DNA of 64,000 nt, from contig CM040761.1 of the NCBI GenBank assembly GCA_022829145.1, forward strand, positions 21,768,245 to 21,832,244, written 5' to 3'. The notes under the pieces were generated by a model. It searched no databases and had not been told where the DNA came from. It was given only the letters and a program-made list of their open reading frames with translations. Made by a program: the position numbers and the translations under genes. Below are positions 40,401 to 46,906 of the stretch, piece by piece. How positions within the stretch are numbered: position 1 is the first letter of the stretch; each line of letters opens with the position of its first letter. The stretch is from Albula goreensis. Lineage: Eukaryota > Chordata > Actinopteri > Albuliformes > Albulidae.

Positions 40401-43184
40401 GTAGTTTGAGTAGTATTAAGGTTGTAGTTTGGCTAATGTTAAAGCTGTAGTTTGCGTAGCATTAAGGTTGCAGTTTGGCTAATGTTAAAGGCTGTAGTTT
40501 GAGTAGCATTAAGGCTGTAGCTTGAGTAACATTAAGGCTGTAGTTTGTCTAATGTTAAAGGCTGTAGTTTGAGTAGCATTAAGGCTGTAGCTTGAGTAAC
40601 ATTAAGGCTGTAGGTGTTCAGTAACAGCAGTCTGGTATGTAAGGCTAATGGTTTTCACAGAGCTGATGTTATGCATCCTCTCTCCCCCTCATCAGTGAGC
40701 CGCAGTCAGATCCAGTTCCTCCCGGAGGCGCAGGACGACCCCCAGCGGAGACGCCCCGACATCCGCAAGGCCAAGATGCTCCTGGGCTGGGAGCCTGTGG
40801 TGGGTGCAGTCCCTACTCACCATCCTTCCAGAATGTTCCTCATGAAACTCTCCAATCACAGAGCTGTTAAACTTTCATTTCATAGCCAATCACGTAGCGG
40901 ATACTCAGATACTCAGTCTCTCGAGTGACCGGAAAGGGAAGTTACAGCTTGAGAAAGAGAGCAGATTTTCAGCGAAAAAGAACTTTGAGTCGTTCTAGCA
41001 AGTTTTAGCCAGCATTGAGTTTAAGGTCATTGGTTCAGTTGTCTTGAGTCACTGCCTTTACTCTGAGGGACACCCACTCGAGAACATGATTCATCAGAAG
41101 AAGAAACTGCCTGTTCACTTCTCAGCAAAGCACATCCACAGAACACTGTGTGAACTTGCATAACACTGGACTGACCATGCCCGGTGTCAGCAAAGACTGT
41201 CTATCACTACAAGATGTTTGGCTGCCCTCTTTGAAATTCTGAAACAGAACATTCCATCACGAGAACTTTTTGACTGTTCAACAACCCTTGATGTGATTGA
41301 GACCGCAATATTTTATTGACAAATCAGATCTAAAAGTAGATAAGTCAAAGTGGTGTCGACCTGGTCAGTCTCTCTGTCCTCAAATTTTTAAGTGAAGTTA
41401 CTCATAATTCCTCTAGTGAAGAGACAGTGACCAATGATTATTGTGTTTTTGTTTTGCTGTGGTTTTGTTTATTTGTTATACTGCATCTGCAGTAGTATTG
41501 CAGCAATATTCCTGAATGCAAAACGCCCTAGGGAAGGGTATACGAGAGAAACAAATATAGGGAAGGCATTTTGTTGAACACACTGTACCCTCAGCATTTA
41601 CAAAGCAATCCTATTGGGGCTATTGATTCACTATGTTCTCTTTGATGCTGAAACAGAACATTCCACCACGGAACTTTTGACTGTTCAACAACCCTTAATG
41701 TGATTGAGACCGCAATATTTTATTGACAAATCAGATCTAAAAGTAGATAAGTCAAAGTGGTGTCGACCTGGTCAGTCTCTCTGTCCTCAAATTTTTAAGT
41801 GAAGTTACTCATAGTTCCTCTAGTGAAGAGACAGTGACCAATGATTATTGTGTTTTTGTTTTGCTGTGGTTTTGTTTATTTGTTATACTGCATCTGCAGT
41901 AGTATTGCAGCAATATTCCCTGAATGCAAAACGCCCCTAGGGAAGGGTATACGAGGGAAACAAATATAGGGAAGGCATTTTGTTGAACACACTGTACCCT
42001 CAGCATTTACAAAGCAATCCTATTGGGGCTATTGATTCACTATGTACTTCTCACATCTAATTTAACTATTTTTTGTTCCTGGCTTAACTCCCATTGGTTG
42101 GCATTTGTTTTGAAACTTTAATTGGCATAAATATTACAAACACAGTATTGAGGATAACACATATTTCATAACCATGCTAATGGATGATACAAGCATCATT
42201 CTATTCAACTGATTAGTGAGTCATTGCTGAGTTTCATTAGCTTCCCGCTGCCATACAGACACCTCATTTCAGCACTGTGCTTCTCAGCTATGGGAATACA
42301 TCCTTCACATCGGAGTTAGGGTGCAGAGGGTGGAAGTGTGGGAGAGGTCCGCCCCCAGTGCGTGCAAAGATTCTCTATGAGATAAGATGCTGAGCTCTCC
42401 TCTCTTTATGCTGAAACAGAACATTCCACTCTCGGAACCCTTTCATGTTTCAACAACCCTTATTGTCATGGGAACCGCAAGATTCCACAGACCACAAGCT
42501 TCCATTGACAAACCAGATTGTCAGTTCTGTATTCCTTGTATGAAAAGTTGTGACTCTGTACTTTTGAAAGGGAAAGTTCATAGTTTTTACCCATCTCATG
42601 AATAATCTGTCCCTGAGAAAACTTTTCTTTAATGAATTTTAAAGGTCCACTTTGTAATCCTGTTCTCAGAGCATCTGTATATAGCACTTTTTACAGCACA
42701 GATTGTCACAAAACAGCTTTACACTGATCCCAGGCCTGTGAGCCCCTCAGCGCAAGTATAGTACAACAGTGGCAGTGGAAAACAGAAAGAAACCTTGAGC
42801 AGAACGCAGCTCAGAGAGGGAGCCCATCTGTTTCTGGCTGGCCTTGGGCATGCATTGGCTGTAACAGCAGAGTAAAGTTAATATTATAAATAATAATCAT
42901 TAATAGCTTTGGAAGGTGTAAGGAGAGAAGGAAAAGTAAGGTAGCAGGATAGCTGAACCGGAAGTCAGGTTGCTTGATCTAAACTCTAGGTGTGAGGCCG
43001 AAGCAGGGAGGAGAAACTAATGCCGTGTGTGTTTGTGTGTTTGATCACGCAGGTTCCTCTGGAGGAAGGTCTGAACAAAACCATCCAGTACTTCAGCAGG
43101 GAACTGGAACATCAGGCTAACAACCAGTACATCCCTAAACCCAAACCAGCCCGGATGAAGAAAGGGCGGTCCAGACACAACTAA
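1793..43184 (+). CDS. uxs1: UDP-glucuronic acid decarboxylase 1 (UDP-xylose synthase), exons for residues 73-420
   Basis: UXS1 converts UDP-glucuronate to UDP-xylose and CO2 with bound NAD. It is a type II Golgi/ER protein of the extended SDR family, and UDP-xylose primes glycosaminoglycan linkers. Coding exons are 1793-1853, 2787-2967, 6956-7060, 11014-11073, 14057-14178, 24860-24979, 25440-25483, 36372-36432, 38982-39039, 40696-40799 and 43053-43184. All junctions are GT-AG and the phases match throughout. The joined product is 348 residues and, in human numbering, ends exactly at residue 420. Visible are the NAD-binding GGAGFVG motif (about 95-101), Asp119, the STSE segment (201-204), catalytic Tyr231 and Lys235 in YDEGKR, and Arg361. 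The first 72 residues (cytosolic tail, anchor, stem) are outside the window. One oddity is Ala264, where the human protein has Pro in FGPR. Confidence 0.97.
1854..2786 (+). other. uxs1: uxs1 intron
   Basis: Intron of 933 bp with AT-rich simple tracts, including an A-run near 2008-2026. No gene or mobile element was recognised. Confidence 0.8.
2787..2967 (+). CDS. uxs1: uxs1 coding exon (residues 93-152, NAD-binding motif)
   Basis: Acceptor cccag, donor gtgagc, 181 nt, phase 0 in and phase 1 out. It carries [12 protein letters not shown], the Rossmann G-x-x-G-x-x-G loop, followed by the strand ending [12 protein letters not shown] whose Asp119 is expected to hold the NAD ribose. It is virtually identical to the human exon. 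Confidence 0.97.
2968..6955 (+). other. uxs1: uxs1 intron
   Basis: Intron of 3,988 bp, mostly AT-rich unique sequence. Short frames here have no coding character. I recognised no mobile element or strong regulatory signature. Confidence 0.75.
6956..7060 (+). CDS. uxs1: uxs1 coding exon (residues 153-187)
   Basis: Acceptor ttacag after a long T-run, donor gtgagt, 105 nt, phase 1 in and out. It encodes the [14 protein letters not shown] segment and the NTIGTLNML helix of the SDR fold. The first codon (Val) is split with the previous exon. Confidence 0.97.
8586..8610 (+). repeat. Poly-T tract
   Basis: An uninterrupted run of 25 T in a uxs1 intron. It could be the A-tail of a decayed reverse-strand retroposon, but the flanks show no recognisable body. 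Confidence 0.9.
10885..10936 (+). repeat. (CT)n microsatellite
   Basis: About 52 bp of nearly perfect CT dinucleotides with two interruptions, lying 77 bp before the next uxs1 exon. Confidence 0.95.
11014..11073 (+). CDS. uxs1: uxs1 coding exon (residues 188-207)
   Basis: Acceptor cccag, donor gtaaga, 60 nt, phase 1 in and out. It encodes [20 protein letters not shown], identical to human by my recall. The STSE residues belong to the catalytic Ser/Thr region of the decarboxylase. Confidence 0.97.
11074..14056 (+). other. uxs1: uxs1 intron
   Basis: Intron of 2,983 bp of AT-rich unique sequence with a short TA/T-run near 13627-13647. Frames are short and unconvincing. I saw nothing else in it. 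Confidence 0.75.
14057..14178 (+). CDS. uxs1: uxs1 coding exon (residues 208-248, catalytic Tyr-Lys)
   Basis: Acceptor ctgcag, donor gtgagc, 122 nt, phase 1 in and phase 0 out. It contains YDEGKR, with catalytic Tyr231 and Lys235 in the SDR Y-x-x-x-K motif, and the GHVNPIGPR loop that precedes it. Both residues are intact. Confidence 0.98.
14231..14633 (+). repeat. (CA)n-rich array
   Basis: Impure CA/ACATAC dinucleotide array in several blocks, interrupted by the MITE at 14469-14565. A short unit containing AAGTGCAATCATT occurs on both sides (near 14360 and 14576), showing that the array expanded by duplication. Confidence 0.9.
14469..14565. mobile_element. Short hAT-like MITE
   Basis: A 97-bp insert in the CA array. 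It starts TAGGGGTG and ends CACCCCTG, the terminal pattern of hAT elements. The 8-bp flanks are atacgcac (14461-14468) and atacacac (14566-14573), one mismatch apart and of hAT target-duplication length. Because the flanks are CA-like, the duplication could be chance. Confidence 0.55.
17482..17524 (+). repeat. (GT)n microsatellite
   Basis: About 43 bp of GT dinucleotides with GC interruptions. Confidence 0.9.
17825..17849 (+). repeat. Poly-A tract
   Basis: Run of 25 A. No retroposon body was recognised upstream. Confidence 0.9.
19692..19775 (+). repeat. 42-bp tandem duplication
   Basis: Two head-to-tail units of 42 bp beginning tcctctgcca, nearly identical (one visible difference, ATA versus GTA). 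The high identity suggests a recent duplication. Confidence 0.9.
20242..20416 (+). repeat. Direct repeat, about 42 bp, offset 133 bp
   Basis: A block starting tgaaagcagtgttattcaag occurs at 20242 and 20375 with near identity. The piece ttatttcatgaatgagaaa is also shared between about 20055 and 20298. The region has therefore been duplicated in overlapping segments. Confidence 0.85.
20560..20940. promoter_or_regulatory. Candidate conserved non-coding enhancer
   Basis: Unique, non-repetitive, mid-GC sequence dense in homeodomain cores (TAATGA, TTAATGG, ATTAGC), a SOX-like AACAATGG, and an E-box in GCAGCTGTCA beside GACAATTAATGG. This composition is typical of vertebrate developmental enhancers and stands out from the AT-rich intron. 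Conservation cannot be tested here, so this is inference. Confidence 0.35.
21401..21598 (+). repeat. (CA)n microsatellite cluster
   Basis: Three CA tracts (about 21401-21434, 21483-21521 and 21580-21598) separated by related spacers containing cagccac-ctatgtgcagattc-like sequence, indicating tandem duplication of tract plus spacer. Confidence 0.9.
24860..24979 (+). CDS. uxs1: uxs1 coding exon (residues 249-288)
   Basis: Acceptor tcacag, donor gtaagc, exactly 120 nt, phase 0 both ends. It encodes [18 protein letters not shown] and [17 protein letters not shown]. The GAR at 263-265 (GCT codon at 24905-24907) replaces the GPR of human UXS1. All other substrate-loop residues look standard. Confidence 0.97.
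24980..25439 (+). other. uxs1: uxs1 intron
   Basis: Intron of 460 bp containing an imperfect tandem repeat of about 63 bp (roughly 25195-25320). A frame continues from the upstream exon into this intron only by chance. Confidence 0.8.
25440..25483 (+). CDS. uxs1: uxs1 coding exon (residues 289-302), 44 nt
   Basis: Acceptor ttttag, donor gtaagc, phase 0 in and phase 2 out. It encodes [14 protein letters not shown] plus the first two bases of Ser303. This small exon holds the QTRAF segment conserved in UDP-sugar SDR enzymes. Confidence 0.96.
25790..25932 (+). repeat. CA-rich simple sequence
   Basis: Impure ACACACAC and ACTCACAC array of about 140 bp ending in a perfect CA tract. Confidence 0.85.
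26560..26720 (+). repeat. GT-rich simple sequence
   Basis: Impure GTGT array ending in a perfect GT tract at about 26692-26720. Confidence 0.85.
27083..27378. mobile_element. Pogo/Tigger-like MITE, copy 2
   Basis: A 296-bp copy of the element at 1181-1482 in the same orientation, starting CAGGGGGTCCTCG and ending GGACCTCCTG. It shares the interior, including the AAATACAGTAA and GAAACTAGGTTTTT segments. The right flank is TA and the left is TG, so one side of the TA target duplication has changed. It retains an inner inverted segment around cgtaagccgattttcgtcgtaag. Confidence 0.75.
27560..27605. repeat. Fragment of a dispersed fish repeat
   Basis: Contains the self-complementary GACCTGATCTAAGATCAG core. 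The same type of core occurs in the longer element near 36690-36900. I recall it as a common teleost interspersed motif. Family name not assigned. Confidence 0.35.
27640..27860. promoter_or_regulatory. Candidate conserved non-coding element
   Basis: Unique CpG-containing block with CCATTAAAACGCG, GCCATTCATC and CGCTTTTATGAGTTTATG segments, the last resembling Cdx/posterior Hox or POU-type sites. It differs sharply in composition from the flanking intron. Function is inferred from composition only. Confidence 0.3.
28843..28863 (+). repeat. Poly-T tract
   Basis: Run of about 21 T inside an otherwise CG-containing block (28560-29340). No exon was recognised around it. Confidence 0.85.
32380..32760. 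promoter_or_regulatory. Candidate conserved non-coding enhancer
   Basis: Unique block with many CpGs and homeodomain-type cores: GCAATCATC, CCTAATGAGG, ATCGATTAAAACAATTTG, TTTTTAATTG, GCATTATCAAATG and CATAAACAACGG (fork-head-like). The density of these sites and the absence of repeats suggest a developmental enhancer in a bystander intron. No direct proof is available. Confidence 0.4.
34850..34935 (+). repeat. (CAT/ATC)n-rich trinucleotide stretch
   Basis: Degenerate ACC/ATC/CAT trinucleotides over about 85 bp. Both strands give spurious His- or Asp-rich frames. Confidence 0.85.
36372..36432 (+). CDS. uxs1: uxs1 coding exon (residues 303-323)
   Basis: Acceptor tttcag, donor gtgagt, 61 nt, phase 2 in and phase 0 out. 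It encodes [21 protein letters not shown], matching the human segment with a few conservative changes. Confidence 0.97.
36690..36900. repeat. Dispersed fish repeat (unassigned family)
   Basis: Contains GGGAACCTGACC, GAATCTGGTTCCTGATTTAG and GACCCGAGATCAGTACTTC segments ending ATGAATATGGTCCC. I recall this arrangement as a common short interspersed repeat in teleost introns. Boundaries are approximate. Confidence 0.4.
37438..37469 (+). repeat. (ATT)n microsatellite
   Basis: Perfect trinucleotide run of about ten units. Confidence 0.95.
38184..38393 (+). mobile_element. tRNA-headed SINE, + orientation
   Basis: A 210-bp element starting GGGCAGCC. It has an A-box-like TAGCCTAGTGGCTAAGG and a B-box-like GGTTCAAGTCC, a body including GAGCAAGGCCCTTAACCC, and the L2-type tail AAGTCGCTTTGGATAAAAGCG ending GTAATGTAA. 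A reverse copy lies at 61690-61892. The head is tRNA-derived but lacks a cloverleaf, so it is not a tRNA gene. Transposition depends on LINE machinery recognising the tail. Confidence 0.85.
38982..39039 (+). CDS. uxs1: uxs1 coding exon (residues 324-342)
   Basis: Acceptor tttcag, donor gtaagt, 58 nt, phase 0 in and phase 1 out. It encodes [19 protein letters not shown], close to human. Confidence 0.97.
39040..40695 (+). other. uxs1: uxs1 intron
   Basis: Intron of 1,656 bp, the last third of which is the minisatellite at 40131-40613. Frames at 39296-39864 show no homology. Confidence 0.8.
40131..40613 (+). repeat. Minisatellite, 23-bp unit with higher-order structure
   Basis: About twenty units around the core AAGGCTGTAGTTTGAGTA, each close to 23 bp, alternating between a GAGTAGTATT-type and a GGCTAATGTT-type end. 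A block containing TATCATTGAGACTG recurs 115 bp apart (40181 and 40296), five units. Near the 3' end a different block recurs every 70 bp or so. Confidence 0.92.
40696..40799 (+). CDS. uxs1: uxs1 coding exon (residues 343-377)
   Basis: Acceptor catcag, donor gtgggt (weaker than the other donors), 104 nt, phase 1 in and phase 0 out. It encodes [20 protein letters not shown] and [15 protein letters not shown]. Arg361, implicated in nucleotide-sugar binding in the human enzyme, is retained. Confidence 0.97.
41239..42045 (+). repeat. 409-bp tandem duplication (two units)
   Basis: Units 41239-41647 and 41648-42045 both begin CTGAAACAGAACATTCCA and run to ...GATTCACTATGT with only scattered small differences. 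The high identity points to recent duplication. The unit shows no coding frame and no terminal inverted repeats. Confidence 0.93.
42399..42545 (+). repeat. Diverged third copy of the 409-bp unit (5' part)
   Basis: Starts TCTCTTTATGCTGAAACAGA and keeps CAACAACCCTT, GGGAACCGCAAGATT and ATTGACAAACCAGAT equivalents before similarity fades. The divergence is much greater than between the two tandem units, so it is an older relative. Confidence 0.75.
42640..42860. repeat. Dispersed fish repeat fragment
   Basis: Contains ACAAAACAGCTTTACACTGA, AACAGTGGCAGTGGAAAACA and GAAACCTTGAGCAGAAC. I recall this series as part of a widespread teleost interspersed repeat. The family and ends are not resolved. 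Confidence 0.5.
43053..43184 (+). CDS. uxs1: uxs1 terminal coding exon (residues 378-420 and stop)
   Basis: Acceptor cgcag after a GT-rich tract, phase 0 in, TAA at 43182-43184. It encodes [20 protein letters not shown] and the basic tail ending [11 protein letters not shown]. The last residue aligns with human residue 420. Confidence 0.98.
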   Translation, partial: VPLEEGLNKTIQYFSRELEHQANNQYIPKPKPARMKKGRSRHN

Positions 43185-44005
43185 GGGGCGGGGCCCGCAG
43201 AGGCAACGCCCACAGATTGGAACACTTGGACTCCAATGTGAAAACAGCACTCCATTTCAATGTTTACCTTCCCGACTCCTTCACAGCGGCAAACTGAGAC
43301 CCAGTCTCCAAGATCCAGCTTGCTTTCAGAGATGGACGTGCCTAAGAAAATAACTGGAAGAAAGGAGAGCTGAAAAGTTCACCTTGCACTTATTCAGACA
43401 TTTGTGTTTATTTAAGAGCAGACTGAGGACCCCCTGTCTGCTGTTTGAGCTCCTCTTGTGAGGTTCTTGTTTGATGTGATCTTTTTTGTTGCTTTCAATG
43501 TTGTTAAGTGTCTTTGCAACAGACTTTTGATTCCAGGGATCTTTGAGAAACGCTGAGAAGTTAGAGCCCCTCAGAGTTTGCCATTTTAAACAAACGCTAA
43601 AGTACCAAGTGTGTGACTTTACACCAAACCTCACTTTAATGTGGGTTTCAGCGAAGATTTACAGTGTAGTCTAATCAGGATTCAAAGACAACAGTCAACC
43701 CAGAGGATGTGTGTGTGTGCGCATGTGTATGTGCGCATAACCGTGTGTGCACAAGTAGGGATGTACATGCGTGCGAGCTTGTGTGTGTGGGCGTCAGGAT
43801 TTGAGTGCGCCTGCATCCAAGCACACAATCGAAACATGTATAAAAAAAAAAACAAATCATGAAATTGTGTTTCTATGTGTAACCAAGTACAGCAGTACTG
43901 AATATCTGTTGCATTAACTTGAATTTTGCATAATGTGGGATCTCATGAAGAATATTGCCTAAAGTTGGTTTATGCTATTTTAATAAAGATATTTAAGAAA
44001 GTGTG
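43185..44005 (+). other. uxs1: uxs1 3' UTR
   Basis: About 820 nt from the stop to the expected cleavage site, ended by AATAAA at 43982-43987. It includes a GT-rich stretch at about 43708-43790. The cleavage position is approximate. Confidence 0.8.
43982..43987 (+). terminator. uxs1: uxs1 poly(A) signal
   Basis: Canonical AATAAA about 800 nt past the stop, followed by a G/T-rich run. Cleavage is expected near 44000-44010. Confidence 0.8.
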
Positions 44006-44167
44006 AGGATGCAGAAGCGGCTTGTATTTCATGACAGATTGTTGCTGTTGTCCCAGCAACCCAGCATGCTTAACCCAACAGCTGTGCTGGGTTTGGTCAG
44101 CAGCCGTGCGAAGGCTTGTCTGCAGTCACCACAGGCTCTTCTCTTAGGAAAGGAGAATGCTTCCCAC

Positions 44168-44173
44168 TTTATT
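44168..44173 (-). terminator. ecrg4: ecrg4 poly(A) signal
   Basis: AATAAA on the minus strand, 331 nt beyond the ecrg4 stop. It places the ecrg4 3' end within roughly 150 bp of the convergent uxs1 3' end. Confidence 0.7.
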
Positions 44174-44503
44174 CTGGTGACATAAGAGCACACACCATAC
44201 ACATCTCTCCTTATTTACAAAAATGCAATGCACCGTATACAAAAAATAGAAGCAGTTTTAGACATAAAGGACACTTGGAACTGTGGAATAACTGTGGAAT
44301 GCGGACTGTGAGGTGCGGTCGGGCTCTGCTTTCGGGATTGGTAGAAAACAAGGTGCTGGCGCCTTCTCTATGGTTACGGCATGCTAAGGGGCAGTGAAAT
44401 GGACATCGTGCTAATGCGTTAGCGGGGGGGAGTACGGCCTTGGTGCGGTGCCCTGACAGAAGACCTTCTTTGCCCCCCCCCACACATGCCCTCGCATGAA
44501 GCT

Positions 44504-44653
44504 TTAGTAGTAATCGTAGTTGACGTTGGCGCCATGTCTGTAGGCGGTGGGGTCGCGGGGTCCGAGGGGGGAGTTCTCGTCGTAATGGTGCTGGCGGCCC
44601 TGGTCAGTCCCTCGGTAGTGGTCCATCCAGTAGGACAGGTGAGCCTCAAGTGT
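44504..44653 (-). CDS. ecrg4: ecrg4 exon 4 (residues 96-144 and stop)
   Basis: Acceptor ccacag, phase 0. It encodes [15 protein letters not shown], then [14 protein letters not shown] and [11 protein letters not shown], followed by TAA at 44504-44506. Aligns with the human C-terminal tail. Confidence 0.95.
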   Translation of the reverse strand, partial: TLEAHLSYWMDHYRGTDQGRQHHYDENSPLGPRDPTAYRHGANVNYDYY

Positions 44654-46851
44654 CTGTGGACATCACAGAAGAAAACAACTGGGTGACCGCAGATTCTCCA
44701 GGAAATGTCAGGACGGTAATGGCAACCTGCAGGGGACTGGGCTGGGGAGGGTGGGGGGTGATGGTGGGGCACAGAGTGTGGCAGACAGCTGAGGCCAGAG
44801 GGCCACAGGTGTCTCTGGGTCAGGCCATTAGCGTGATCACACCCTGGCACTGTACTCGGAGCTGTCAGGCGCGCCTCCCTTATAGTGCTGTCCCTTGGCA
44901 GGATATATTACAATAAAACACACTATCAAGGTCTATCTCCTATCAAGTATGTAGGCATCAAGGTCAAAACAGACATCAAAACACACTTTATGCGCAAATC
45001 TACAAATAAATGCAGATATTGCAATACATTTTGAGTAATGCTGTGGAATATATTTATGTAATGCAATTTCCAAATCCACAAGGTTCGCATAAACCCAGAG
45101 AGCATCCCCATGTCTGTACTTGTCTGGTTTAGTTTAGGGGCAATTTATGCAATTTCCACCACACCCACCCACCCCTGGAAACCAAAATTTCTGAAACTCG
45201 AGACTCATCTGAAAACTGAATATCTTTGTCTAGCCTTTTCTGTTACACTATTTTTGCTGAAAAAGCTACTCTGGAAAATGTTTGTTCCCTCTTTCTGTTT
45301 GTGTTGTGCATGATGTGGTTTCTCCTAACACAGGGTGTTTATAGTTTATGCTCTCACAAGTGCCAAGAACTAAATGCCATATTGGCATTTTTAACAAAAC
45401 TCCTGCAGTACAGCACTGTGCCCAAGGCATGTTGTGCTGCGTAGGATCCGAGCCCTGGGTTTGGGCAGGCGGTAGAGGGTAACAGTACTCCTCCCCAGCT
45501 CACAGTGTTTGGTTGCCTGACCATTCCCAAGTCATAAATTTCTCCTGCTTCCTTGACGTCCCTTAAATGCTATTTGCCTGGGAGGTTTTCCTGCGACTTT
45601 GACAGAAACCTTGAAACAATAAAATTTTGAACTGCAAACACTCATTGTTCGCCATTGTTAAGACATTATATCATGACCCAAAAAAATCAGTGGCCCTCAT
45701 TCATGATCCTGTAGATCTACAGTGTGTGCTGTTTTTTTTCCATAATCCATAATTTTTTTCCACTAATCAAGTGCTGTATAACAACAACAACAAAAAAAAC
45801 ACTATGTCTCTCAGCTGTCCAGGACCATGAGTGAGGGTTGTTATCTAACGTTACAGAGATAATGTGGGTATGGTGTTGCAAGTCAAGTCGGGGAACGTTC
45901 TAAGCATAACATTAGATCACAGTGCAGTGGGAGGCTGACCTAAACCTCCTCTGATGTTCAGGGAACGTTTTTGGTTGGCCGGGTCTCCACTCACCGCCTC
46001 GTCGAATCCCATGTACATGAACTGCATGATCCACTGCTGCACGTCGGCGCGGCTGCGGTCCCAGATCTGTCTCTTACGGCGCTTCAGAGATGTCAGGAAC
46101 TCTTTGGCCTTGGACGGCATGACCGCGACCGCTGGAGGCAGGGCCCGGTCCGCAGGAGGGGCTGGGGCTGGGGGGGGATGACACGGGGCATCTGAACCCA
46201 GAATAAACCCCAACACTCGGCTGTCCATCCGTCCATCTGTCTGTCAGGCCGTGATGCGAACGCCACGGGAGAATTCACCTTCCCTCAGGGTGTGAAATTT
46301 CCAGATCGCACCCTTCCTCTAACACACACAGCCCATTCCCCCTTCGGGCGACATCATCAGCTCGTCAGCACCCCATAATTACCCCATAACAACGACCACC
46401 CATCCTCAGGAACGCCCCCAGCCATCACAGCTGACAGTTACCAGTCACCATCTGGGACCACACACAGCGGGGGTCAGACTCCGAGCGACTTAATTACAGA
46501 CACTGGAAAGGAGAGGAGCACCGGAGGGAGCACACAGATTGAAGTATTTTGAGGATTAGCAGTGAAATTTAGCCAGTATTGAATTTACAAGTAAGATTTC
46601 TGGGCGTATGTGTGTACATATTTTGGCAGAGTTTTGGATTTTTTTTTTTATTCCCCAACAAACACTACATATTCATTTTGTGTTGCGGTTACGTTACCTT
46701 CTCTTTTCTTCAGGATCTTGTGAAGTTTGCTCTCACTGGAAACATCTGTAAAAGGACATGGTAACATTTAGGATCTGGTCCAAGTTCTCTTTCTGTCAAT
46801 CTCTCAGTCTTTCTCAGGATGCCCAGTGAGCTCAACCTGACAAACAGAGAA

Positions 46852-46906
<55 letters not shown>

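Larger units (their letters stand above)
40800..43052 (+). other. uxs1: uxs1 last intron
   Basis: Intron of 2,253 bp dominated by a 409-bp tandem duplication, a diverged third copy and a dispersed fish repeat. Confidence 0.8.
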
